Shown here piece by piece: positions 38,052 through 49,162 of a DNA stretch of 64,000 nt; within the stretch, counting starts at the first letter, position 1; each line of letters opens with the position of its first letter. A program made the position numbers and the translations under genes. The notes under the pieces were generated by a model, which did not search any database, was not told the DNA's origin, and worked only from the letters and a program-made list of their open reading frames with translations. Source of the stretch: Lingula anatina (Eukaryota > Brachiopoda > Lingulata > Lingulida > Lingulidae); NCBI RefSeq assembly GCF_001039355.2, contig NW_019775443.1, forward strand, positions 331,945-395,944, in the 5' to 3' direction.

Positions 38052-40157
38052 TTTTTTTTTGGGGGGGGGGTTGTATGGATAAGAATAAATAAATAGACAT
38101 TTAATAAAAAAATTTTGCTCACTCTGCAGACAATGGTCATCCCTGAGGAGAGAGAAGGGAGGCTGCAGAATGATCCCAGTCTATCAAGGAATCCCAAGTC
38201 TACTAATGCAAGTAGTAGTACCAGGAAAGGAGGGGTGGAACCCGAGCCACCTGTACAACAAAAGGTCAGTCTACAGGAATTAAAAGGAGAAATATAAGGA
38301 AATGGTTTACCCCTTTAAAAAGTCTACAAGTGTTTCACTCGATGAATTTGTGTCCTCTTTTCCTCCACCATATCTTTTGTGGTTTCAGATTATTGTAGAC
38401 ATGAGAGAATTTCGCAGTGAACTTCCCTCTCTTATTCACAGGAGAGGTATTGATATTGAACCCGTCACCATTGAGGTAGGAGTTTATGTATCATCATCAT
38501 CATTGCTCTTCGTCCCGCGTGGGACATAAGGCCACAGGAGTTTATGTATGGCTGGATGAATAGCTTCTTTGATATAAAATTGCTCGTGTTCAGAATCAGT
38601 TTAATTAAATTATAATAAATAAATAAAAAAAAAAAGATTGGTACTTCTATAACACATTCCATTTTTCTTTTAATTTTTGAGTTTAAGTGCCCAGTATCAT
38701 GCTTGCTCAGAACCCAAGTGCATCCTATCTTTAAGCCACTTCATAGATGATAATGCTCAGACTTTTTGATAATTTGAAGTTTAATAATTCTTAGGTTGGG
38801 GATTACATCCTTACTCCAGATATTTGTGTTGAGCGCAAGAGTGTGAGTGACCTCATTGGCTCTTTGAACAATGGCCGCCTGTACAACCAGTGTGCTGCTA
38901 TGAGTAGATACTATAAGCGACCAGTGCTGCTGATAGAATTTGATGCTAGCAAGCCATTCACATTGCAGGTAGGACAATAGGGGAACATTAAGCTGACAAT
39001 AATTTATCATACTTCAACTTTTCATTTTGTTTAAAAAGAAATGTATTCTAAACAACTATTATAAAAGATAAAGATTGTATCAGAGGTACTGTAACTTTAA
39101 GATTTTGTTTTTTCATGCAGACCTTTATAGATTATGAATACTCGAGTAAAAATTAATACAAGAGAAAAAAAGAATGTTGAAGAGCTCTGAATGGTGTTTT
39201 GTTAAGTTCAATCTTGCTCACGCAATCCTATCTAGGGTAAAAGTCAGTACATGTCCAGTGATATCAGCAGTCAGGATGTGACCTCTAGGCTGGCCCTCCT
39301 CACCCTCCACTACCCACAGCTCAGGATACTCTGGTGCCAGAGCCCATATGCCACTGCTGAACTCTTTGAGGAACTTAAGGCAAGTGATGACAAAGAAATG
39401 TTTTTTACCTACTTCATACCTACCATCAGTATATGTATAGAAGTAATGTTAATGACATTGGTGAGAGCCAATATTCACCAATTGATGGACTGAAGATGTC
39501 AGAAGTGTTAGTTAGTAACATGCAAGACAATTCAGAGCATACAAAGATGATAACAACATGAATATTTTAGGTGTAATAAATATGACATGTAAATTTATCT
39601 TTGTTTACTCTAAAGCTTGGCAGAGAGCAACCTGATGCTGCAGCAGCTATGACGGTCACAGCGGAGACAGAGCTAACAGAAATTCCAGAGAAGTACAACA
39701 TGGGCCCACAGGTTAGCAGAAATAGCATTCTAAATTGGCATTTAAAGGATATCTGAATCATCTTTTATTCACACTATTTTCAGAATATTTTAAAATTTAT
39801 GCATAATACATAATTTTGTTTCAGTGAGACATTTTATTGCATTGATCACAATTTTTTTCATTTTTGTGGAATCATATTGCCTGGATAACCAATGTAGAAA
39901 AAAATATCTTTCAGAATTTTCTATTGAAGCTCCCAGGAATCAGCACAAAGAATGTCTATGCTGTCATGAATGCTGTTCATGACTTGTCTGAACTTGTCTC
40001 TTTATCTGAAGAAAGGATTGCAGAGATACTGGAAAATAAAGCACATGCCAAAACTTTGTGGGATTTCTTGCATTCTGAGCAAAAGCAAGTTGAATCCACA
40101 GTTGTTCAGAAACAACCTTTGAGTAAATTTGGAAAAGGATTCAAAAGAAAGCGGTAG
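32375..40157 (+). CDS. ERCC4: DNA repair endonuclease XPF (ERCC4), 22 coding exons
   Basis: Exons: 32375-32457, 32721-32817, 33019-33101, 33348-33470, 33712-33769, 34087-34239, 34763-34876, 35099-35247, 35524-35577, 35750-35819, 36042-36135, 36363-36514, 36753-36824, 36994-37146, 37319-37528, 37724-37861, 38130-38264, 38389-38475, 38795-38968, 39236-39379, 39616-39711, 39915-40157. All phases match, giving 893 aa (human 916). The N-terminal half is the inactive SF2 helicase-like region ([26 protein letters not shown]). LTLTQM precedes the nuclease, whose catalytic motif GDYILTP...VERKSVSD sits at about 677-694. The last exon encodes the C-terminal HhH2 region that pairs with ERCC1. XPF-ERCC1 cuts 5' of lesions in nucleotide excision repair and unhooks interstrand crosslinks. 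Intron 20 starts with GC (AAG|GCAAGT). The start was chosen because [18 protein letters not shown] aligns with the known N-terminus. Poly(A) signal at 40231. Confidence 0.97.
37234..37293. repeat. (CT)n microsatellite before ERCC4 exon 15
   Basis: About 30 CT units in intron 14 end 25 bases upstream of the exon 15 acceptor, close to where the polypyrimidine tract and branch point would lie. They produce an artefactual Arg/Glu-repeat frame on the other strand. Confidence 0.97.
37996..38052. repeat. (TTTA)n microsatellite in an ERCC4 intron
   Basis: About 14 TTTA units are followed by poly-T and poly-G in intron 16. Confidence 0.97.
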
Positions 40158-40230
40158 CAAATCTTTTGTATTATATTGTTATTTATTATCTTATTTACCT
40201 TATATTATTTGATAGTGGTGGTAATTTGTA

Positions 40231-40236
40231 AATAAA
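40231..40236 (+). promoter_or_regulatory. ERCC4 polyadenylation signal
   Basis: AATAAA lies 74 bases after the ERCC4 stop codon. Confidence 0.6.
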
Positions 40237-40540
40237 AGCTGTATGCTCAAGTAAAAAATGAACTGAAGTTCACATTGTACACTAAGAGTTATAGAAGAAA
40301 TGTGCAAGACTTAAACAAAGTGAAGCTTTGTAATTCCATTGTGACCAATATAAATACATTGAAATTTTGAAAATATCTCTTGCTTCATCATTGTTAATTT
40401 TTTCAATAGTAAAAAACAACATATTGTTGTTCACTCTTCAAGTGAACTTTTTATATTTGCCAGCAGTGGTAAAATAAGACAAAAGAAAATAACAATTCAA
40501 ATGTATTAATAAGACAAGATCTTGATGTATATTTGTTGGA

Positions 40541-40546
40541 TTTATT
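40541..40546 (-). promoter_or_regulatory. AP1M1 polyadenylation signal candidate
   Basis: AATAAA on the minus strand, about 320 bases after the AP1M1 stop. With the ERCC4 signal it leaves a gap of about 300 bases between the convergent transcripts. Confidence 0.45.
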
Positions 40547-40867
40547 AAACATAGAGAATAAACATAAACATCAATTTTAAGATCTTTCTAAACATATTTC
40601 TTTTCTTCATGTAACACATTTAAATGCTGATACAGTTTCAATAACTTCAAGATATCTCACTAGACTGTTCAAAATAAAGGTTCAATCATCATGACTCATT
40701 GATGTAAGATTTTTTCCTGTCTTCAACATTAAAATTTTCATTTTTGTCCCTGTCCTGAACACTTAGTAGTAGTAAATTTACACACAATTAAAGCATACAA
40801 ATACATATGCTTCCTTGGTTCTCCAGCTTTCGCCGGCTTTCCCACCATAAGTGAACACAAACTGCAA

Positions 40868-43800
40868 TTAAGAGGTTCTAAGCTGGTAGTCTCCATTCTG
40901 TGTGATGTACCGTACCCATGGCAGAGCCTGGTAGCCACTCTTCTCTATGATCTTTAAGTAACGGACCTGAAATGTACAAGTCTCATCAATTATGTCAAAA
41001 TAAAACAGGAAACTTCATGTTCTGCCTTCTGTAAACTTTACACAAAGTATTAAATTATTACAAAAAAATATTTGTGTTTGTTGTTTGTATAGTAATATTA
41101 ATTTTATATATGATATTGTTTGTAAATTCAAAATCACACAAGGTTATTTTTTACAAACCTGTATGCCAGATACAGTGAAATAAGGGATTTCAAACTTCAC
41201 ACTGATTGGGGGTTTGCCCTCTGAATCTTCAGACTCCACACTGGGAAGGCCAAAATGTGCCCTCATCAAATACTCCTTTCCACCCTGAACAGTAAAAAAA
41301 TATAAGGATGCTGAGATACAAATCAATAAAATCTAATAAATTGTTCCATTTGCTTGATGTATATACATAGACATTTGAAAAGAGAAAAAGAAAGACAAGA
41401 AGAGCCTTAAATGCATTTTTACTCTCTTATAATTAAAATATTCAATAGTAATCTAAATATGTACCGAAGTTTCAGTCTGAAATACACACACAAAAAGTAG
41501 ACTTACAGGGAATGATTTAATAGTCCAAACTACTGAAGAAGTTTCTGGAACATATTTACAACTGCCAGTGGTTGTCTTAAACTTTGGAGAGTCAGCATCT
41601 GCAGGAACTGGGATGATAATCTCCACATTGTTGGCTGTGGATCTCCTCTTGAACTGACTCTTGGCCTATGAAAGATATGGAACACCTGAGCATAACACTT
41701 CACAATCTCATATTTTTATAGGACACAACTGTTGATCTCACAATAAAGCTGCTACACTAATGCTTTTTGTTGCCTAGTGCATAATCAAATATCTGAAAGA
41801 TTTCAACCTCAGCAAATCATGGTACAATTGCTACTTTAGAAAGCACTTCATGTCCACAAGGTTTTTTAATACTAACCTTGATCATGTACTCCACCCTGCT
41901 GTGTGCATGTCGCTCTATCACAGACTCCACCCAAATCAATGGTTTCACCTGGAAGAACATGAAATCACCATTTACACTGTACCTCTCATCTTTGTAGTGC
42001 ATATTTTTGTCAATAAATACAAAATTTAATCTTAAAACAATGCCAGTCACTCATTTAAGTGCATTAAACCTCGATTTTAATGTTCTTCAAAAGCACTCAA
42101 TACTGGAAATATACATATAGCAGCAACTTACATGTGTGTTGAGTCTGTAGGACATTAACTCAAATTCTCCATCAGGTGGGATAAAACTAATGGTGCGATC
42201 ATTTTCAAACCTTGACAGTCTGACACACTGGTGAAATTTGACATCTTCCAGCTCAACAGACTTACTTTTACCTCCTGAGAATATAAAAATTCCATTGTAT
42301 ACACCAAGGATTTATCAGGAATATCTTACCCAAAACTAGAAAATAATGCACAAGAAAATGTAGCACTAACTGGAAACATTTTATATGTAATTGATATAAT
42401 TTATAATTCAAAAAAGTCAAAGGTACTTTTTCATCACTTACTTCCTGTACTTTCAAAGAGCACCTTGTCATTCAGTCCTAGCCTAAGTTCTGGCATCCCA
42501 GAAAGGAAAACGCGCATCTTGATTGCACCCACTATTTCACTTCGTAATACATTTCCATTGGCACTCACCTTGTAATGGAATACAATAATGATTAATAATG
42601 TAACATTCTCTGAAACTCAAAGAAAACGTAAAAACACTTTTTAAAGGATGGAAACGAAATGAAGCTGCATTATTTTATGCAATAAACAACTGAAGTCAAC
42701 AAAATTTTATGTTCAGATAAATCAGCAGATGCCTTTTCTTACCAGCAAGTTAACAGACTCTATGACATCAAGGAAAACTTCATTTTTTCTGTATTTGATC
42801 CCTTCTGATCTCCAGGACACTGCATTTGTTACTGCCATGGGAGGACGTGGTGCAACCTCCAGCTTATGTCCTTCTTGGGTTATNNNNNNNNNNNNNNNNN
42901 NNNNNNNNNNNNNNNNNNNNNNNNNNNNNNNNNNNNNNNNNNNNNNNNNNNNNNNNNNNNNNNNNNNNNNNNNNNNNNNNNNNNNNNNNNNNNNNNNNNN
43001 NNNNNNNNNNNNNNNNNNNNNNNNNNNNNNNNNNNNNNNNNNNNNNNNNNNNNNNNNNNNNNNNNNNNNNNNNNNNNNNNNNNNNNNNNNNNNNNNNNNN
43101 NNNNNNNNNNNNNNNNNNNNNNNNNNNNNNNNNNNNNNNNNNNNNNNNNNNNNNNNNNNNNNNNNNNNNNNNNNNNNNNNNNNNNNNNNNNNNNNNNNNN
43201 NNNNNNNNNNNNNNNNNNNNNNNNNNNNNNNNNNNNNNNNNNNNNNNNNNNNNNNNNNNNNNNNNNNNNNNNNNNNNNNNNNNNNNNNNNNNNNNNNNNN
43301 NNNNNNNNNNNNNNNNNNNNNNNNNNNNNNNNNNNNNNNNNNNNNNNNNNNNNNNNNNNNNNNNNNNNNNNNNNNNNNNNNNNNNNNNNNNNNNNNNNNN
43401 NNNNNNNNNNNNNNNNNNNNNNNNNNNNNNNNNNNNNNNNNNNNNNNNNNNNNNNNNNNNNNNNNNNNNNNNNNNNNNNNNNNNNNNNNNNNNNNNNNNN
43501 NNNNNNNNNNNNNNNNNNNNNNNNNNNNNNNNNNNNNNNNNNNNNNNNNNNNNNNNNNNNNNNNNNNNNNNNNNNNNNNNNNNNNNNNNNNNNNNNNNNN
43601 NNNNNNNNNNNNNNNNNNNNNNNNNNNNNNNNNNNNNNNNNNNNNNNNNNNNNNNNNNNNNNNNNNNNNNNNNNNNNNNNNNNNNNNNNNNNGCTTTTAA
43701 TACTAACCTTGATCATGTACTCCACCCTGCTGTGTGCATGTCGCTCTATCACAGACTCCACCCAAATCAATGGTTTCACCTGGAAGAACATGAAATCACC

Positions 43801-46578
43801 ATTTACACTGTACCTCTCATCTTTGTAGTGCATATTTTTGTCAATAAATACAAAATTTAATCTTAAAACAATGCCAGTCACTCATTTAAGTGCATTAAAC
43901 CTCGATTTTAATGTTCTTCAAAAGCACTCAATACTGGAAATATACATATAGCAGCAACTTACATGTGTGTTGAGTCTGTAGGACATTAACTCAAATTCTC
44001 CATCAGGTGGGATAAAACTAATGGTGCGATCATTTTCAAACCTTGACAGTCTGACACACTGGTGAAATTTGACATCTTCCAGCTCAACAGACTTACTTTT
44101 ACCTCCTGAGAATATAAAAATTCCATTGTATACACCAAGGATTTATCAGGAATATCTTACCCAAAACTAGAAAATAATGCACAAGAAAATGTAGCACTAA
44201 CTGGAAACATTTTATATGTAATTGATATAATTTATAATTCAAAAAAGTCAAAGGTACTTTTTCATCACTTACTTCCTGTACTTTCAAAGAGCACCTTGTC
44301 ATTCAGTCCTAGCCTAAGTTCTGGCATCCCAGAAAGGAAAACGCGCATCTTGATTGCACCCACTATTTCACTTCGTAATACATTTCCATTGGCACTCACC
44401 TTGTAATGGAATACAATCATGATTAATAATGTAACATTCTCTGAAACTCAAAGAAAACGTAAAAACACTTTTTAAAGGATGGAAACGAAATGAAGCTGCA
44501 TTATTTTATGCAATAAACAACTGAAGTCAACAAAATTTTATGTTCAGATAAATCAGCAGATGCCTTTTCTTACCAGCAAGTTAACAGACTCTATGACATC
44601 AAGGAAAACTTCATTTTTTCTGTATTTGATCCCTTCTGATCTCCAGGACACTGCATTTGTTACTGCCATGGGAGGACGTGGAGCAACCTCCAGCTTATGT
44701 CCTTCTTGGGTTATATACCTGGAAGTTAACAAGGATGTACACTAGAATACTATATCCTTAACATACACATATAGATCAAAAGCTTTTATGTCATAAACTA
44801 AGTATAATCTTATCACTCACATGAAATATTTCCACATCCCATCAGCCATCGAAAAAGTCTCAATGTCACTTTGAGACTGATGAAGCTGGCCTGAGGGCAT
44901 GTGGGAATATTTCTCACAATGATAAATTAATACTTAATTTGTGACAAAAGAGCTTTTGATTGCTCTCATCTACCAAACTGATGAAACTCTTTTAAACAGA
45001 GACACAAATCTGGCAGACCAACAAATTTCACGGTGAAAATAACTTATAGATAAAAATAATACAATCAAGTAAGTGATTAAATATATATAATCTAGTTTTC
45101 AATAGCATCTTCCAGTTTTAATAGAACAAATAGAAGAAGAAAGCAATAGATTAAAGTCAGTGTATACACTCTTATATTGACTTACTCTTGTAGAATCTTG
45201 CTGTCTGTTGTTTGTGGGTATCCGAAATCCATCAGTTCATCCACTAATTCATAAACAATGACAAAGTTATCCCTTATACTTTCTTCTTCTAACTCTTTGA
45301 AGTATTCTGTGAAAACCTAGAAACATACAAGAAGATTAGGTAAAATCAAAGAAAACTGTGATTTACATTCTGTCCAATCTAAATATAGCTGCCTTATGTT
45401 GCTCATAAATTAGTAATTGTTTTTGGTGATAATAAATTAATAAGGATTGACTATCTAAAAAGAACGTAAAAAATGACTAGGAAAATAAAAGTATCCAACA
45501 TATGGCAATTTTTCATCAAAAACTTTTACATTAAAAAAAGAAAAGTGCACAGCTTTGGCAGCAGATTCAGCACATTTAAATGATGACTATGTTTTCAGAC
45601 TACTGTCTGTGAATAAAAAATAATACTTACTGAAACAATTTTATGTAAAAAAGAAAACACCAATGCCACATTGGCATTTTTCTTGGACAATGCCACTACT
45701 TTTTATGTGATTAAGGAAAAACAACATGATGACAAATGAGCAAAACGACTTAGACTAACTGACATTATAGCATGGATTATATCCTATTAAGCAGGAACAA
45801 AATGAACAGCTGACTTGATGATGACTTTTCAGCACATGTGTGAAAATTTTATTTGATATTTATCCTGTAATCAAAGGTCAATCCATAATCCAAAGTCAAA
45901 GTCAACTTAAATATTGTTACGAACAGAGCAAAGCTTAGATAAATAAATTACTAGTAGACTTATAGCATGGATTATATCCTATTAAGCAGGAACAAAATGA
46001 ACAGCTGACTTGATGATTACTTTTCAGCACATGTGTGAAAATTTTATTTGATATTTATCCTGTAATCAAAGGTCAATCCATAATCCAAAGTCAAAGTCAA
46101 CTTAAATATTGTTACGAACAGAGCAAAGCTTAGATAAATAAATTACTAGTAGACTGACAGACTTGGCCTTCTTCATAAGACCTGGGGATTTAAAGGATAC
46201 TGTACAGATTGTTGCACTTGATGTACATATAAGCCGCATTCCCATGGATAAGGATTGGTGTCGTACTGCCATCCTCTTCTATATCCATCAACAATGTCAT
46301 AAACTTGTCTATCACATTGCTATCAAATTCCCCTCTGTAATTCCTCGAGATCATTACCTGATAATAAATCAAACTCTGGGCTTACTTCAACTGAGCACAA
46401 TATTGTGACAAGGCAATTATACCCATAAATAAAAACATGCAAGAATATATTTTAGAAGACTGACATAAAGAGATCTCTTTACAGTTTTAATAAAATCTAC
46501 TTTCATGGTCAACTTATAAGAGTATTGCCAACTTACCTTCCCCTTGGCATCTAAGATGTATAGTGCTGACACTGACAT
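40868..46578 (-). CDS. AP1M1: AP-1 clathrin adaptor complex subunit mu-1
   Basis: Eleven coding exons on the minus strand: 46537-46578, 46201-46357, 45631-45698, 45186-45316, 44574-44718, 44273-44399, 43963-44105, 43708-43779, 41507-41665, 41159-41284, 40868-40966. Phases match and give 422 aa (human 423). The N-terminus [15 protein letters not shown] and NYRG form the longin-like mu domain. The rest is the cargo-binding mu-homology domain, including [20 protein letters not shown], the [20 protein letters not shown] region and the terminal [17 protein letters not shown]. It works at the trans-Golgi and endosomes, binding YxxPhi sorting signals. Exons 5-8 occur twice around the N gap (the other copies are 42743-42883, 42442-42568, 42132-42274, 41877-41948). 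I used the copies contiguous with the 5' part. A 5'UTR exon near 47054 with donor GTACGT is likely, splicing to 46609. Confidence 0.95.
41865..42883 (-). repeat. Second copy of AP1M1 exons 5 (truncated) to 8
   Basis: This stretch repeats 43696-44714 at a constant offset of 1831 bases, with only a few differences (for example GTGGTGCAACC against GTGGAGCAACC). It holds intact copies of AP1M1 exons 8, 7 and 6, and exon 5 cut by the gap at 42884. Read as it stands it would duplicate four exons in the gene. That would break the mu-homology domain, so an assembly cause is far more likely. Confidence 0.85.
42884..43692. other. Assembly gap (809 N)
   Basis: A run of N between the two copies of AP1M1 exons 5-8. 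Confidence 0.99.
45765..46154. repeat. 195-bp tandem duplication in AP1M1 intron 2
   Basis: Bases 45765-45959 recur at 45960-46154, beginning TTATAGCATGGATTATATCC and ending CTAGTAGACT. The copies are almost identical (GATGATGAC against GATGATTAC). Unlike the other duplications there is no N at the join, so this could be a real tandem repeat. Confidence 0.85.
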
Positions 46579-47350
46579 CTTTATTGATTTTTCAAACTAA
46601 TTTTTCAACCTTGGAAGAAAAAATAAAATTACTAACTTATCATAATGAAATAACTTTAAACACTATGACATGTACAAATAACAACTACTAACACTGGTGT
46701 AAAAACATCAAACAAATATTTATATTTCAATTATCATTATTAGCAAAAAGACACCTTAAACAAAACCATTTACAAATTATGTACTGGTCACAATGGTAAT
46801 CTATCACAGCAAATGTATATTAAATCAATCTGAAACATATAAGCAACAAATAATTCTGACATCGGCACAGTACTCTGAGTACTCCTCCCCCATTCAGTCC
46901 CTTCAACTTTGCGAAGACAGTATACCAATGAGGTTTCCAAGACTTTGTTAACAAATACACATATGCAGTCGATTAGACACATTAACCAAGTGGAAACATA
47001 ATTGGTAGAGATATAAAACAGCATTAGAATGTCAAAAATTGTATCGAACGTACCTTGTTTTTTAATTAAACGTTCTGCTGTTACCAGAAAGCCGAAGCCG
47101 GAAGAAGTCACGATAGAACACCTGCCTTCCCACAATGCTTAGAGCAAAGCTGACTTCCGGAGTAGATTCATTTTGTACTCTATTGGTAAGAAATACGCCA
47201 TTTCAAATAAATGTTTTACTTTTGAAATATCTGATTTGAATGTATAAACTGCATATCTTCTCGCTTCCTTTGCTGAAGTTGACAAAGACATTTTTTATAA
47301 TTACACTTGCGGTGTTGGCACTGACGTCATCACAACATTGTCATTGAGAA
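46579..47350. promoter_or_regulatory. Divergent AP1M1/BET1L promoter region
   Basis: An ETS-type CCGGAAG (47098-47104), its opposite-strand partner ACTTCCGG (47153-47160) and a perfect CRE palindrome TGACGTCA (47322-47329, 22 bases before the BET1L ATG) lie between the genes. With the inferred AP1M1 5'UTR exon reaching past 47054, the start-to-start distance is probably only 100-250 bases. All three sites recur in the duplicate (CRE at 49134-49141). Confidence 0.5.
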
Positions 47351-47808
47351 ATGGCAGACTGGACGAGAAGAAATGGAAATGGCCTTGGCAAAGGTAATTA
47401 CACTGAGTTCATTATGTAAAGTAAAGTCAGATGTAACACGTCTCTGTCAGTTGATCACAAAAGGTATTTTTGTTGCCTTTGCACGTTTTAAGTGGTCTTG
47501 CATGGGAGTACTGTGAACATCTACTCAGCTAATGTTTGTACATGTACTTTCATTCTTTCTGACATGAATAAATTCATTGTATTGTATTGTATTGTATTGT
47601 ACTATCACCTAACATATACAGTCGTATTGTGATTCCAATTTTACTTAACTTTGATTGACAGAGCATTGAAGCTTTGAAGTGATAGAGTGAAATTAAAGGT
47701 ACTGATATTTTATTTTTGCATATTTAAGGCCAATCAGAAGAAATGCTGGACAGAGAAAATCAGCAAATGACTGAAAACCTATCCAGGAAAATGAACAGGC
47801 TTAAAAAC
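47351..47808 (+). CDS. BET1L: BET1L exons 1-2, extra copy without exons 3-4
   Basis: Exons 47351-47393 and 47729-47808 repeat the functional exons at 49163-49205 and 49525-49604. The encoded peptide is the same except for EEMLDREN here against EEILDREN in the downstream copy; the Ile form is the one I know from human BET1L. No exons 3-4 follow this copy, which ends at the single-N junction. It is probably the other allele rather than a second gene. Confidence 0.7.
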
Positions 47809-49162
47809 GTAAGGTCATGTACTGAAGTCCACACACAACGATTCTAATCAAGCTCTGTAACGACTTAAAACTTAGCACACAGATAGCTACATACCTTAGT
47901 ATGAATAAACCAGGGCCGTAGCCTGAGCAAAATGCCAGGGGGGGCANGGATAAATAAATTACTAGTAGACTGACAGTCTTGGCCTTCTTCATAAGTCATG
48001 GGGATTTAAAGGATACTGTACAGATTGTTGCACTTGATGTACATATAAGCCGCATTCCCATGGATAAGGATTGGTGTCGTACTGCCATCCTCTTCTATAT
48101 CCATCAACAATGTCATAAACTTGTCTATCACATTACTATCAAATTCCCCTCTGTAATTCCTCGAGATCATTACCTGATAATAAATCATACTTAGGGCTTA
48201 CTTCAACTGAGCACAATATTGTGACAAGGCAATTATACCCATAAATAAAAACATGCAAGAATATATTTTAGAAGACTGACATAAAGAGATCTCTTTACAG
48301 TTTTAATAAAATCTACTTTCATGGTCAACTTATAAGAGTATTGCCAACTTACCTTCCCCTTGGCATCTAAGATGTATAGTGCTGACACTGACATCTTTAT
48401 TGATTTTTCAAACTAATTTTTCAACCTTGGAAGAAAAAATAAAATTACTAACATATCATAATGAAATAACTTTAAACACTATGACATGTACAAATAACTA
48501 CTAACACTGGTATAAAAACATCAAACATATTTATATTTCAATTATCATTATTAGCAAAAAGAGACCTTAAACAAAACCATTTACAAATTATGTACTGGTC
48601 ACAATGGTAATCTATCACAGCAAATGTATATTAAATCAATCTGAAACATATAAGCAACAAGATAATTCTGACATCGGCACAGTACTGTGAGTACTCCTCC
48701 CCCATTCAGTCCCTTCAACTTTGCGAAGACAGTATACCAATGAGGTTTCCAAGACTTTGTTAACAAATACACATATGCAGTCGATTAGACACATTAACCA
48801 AGTGGAAACATAATTGGTAGAGATATAAAACAGCATTAGAATGTAAAAAATTGTATCGAACGTACCTTGTTTTTTAATTAAACGTTCTGCTGTTACCAGA
48901 AAGCCGAAGCCGGAAGAAGTCACGATAGAACACCTGCCTTCCCACAATGCTTAGAGCAAAGCTGACTTCCGGAGTAGATTCATTTTGTACTCTATTGGTA
49001 AGAAATACGCCATTTCAAATAAATGTTTTACTTTTAAAATATCTGATTTGAATGTATAAACTGCATATCTTCTCGCTTCCTTTGCTGAAGTTGACAAAGA
49101 CATTTTTTATAATTACACTTGCGGTGTTGGCACTGACGTCATCACAACATTGTCATTGAGAA

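Noticed and set aside
42729-43881. Open frames of 320-344 codons through the second gap
   Set aside because: Again made of N, with AP1M1 exon and intron sequence at the ends.
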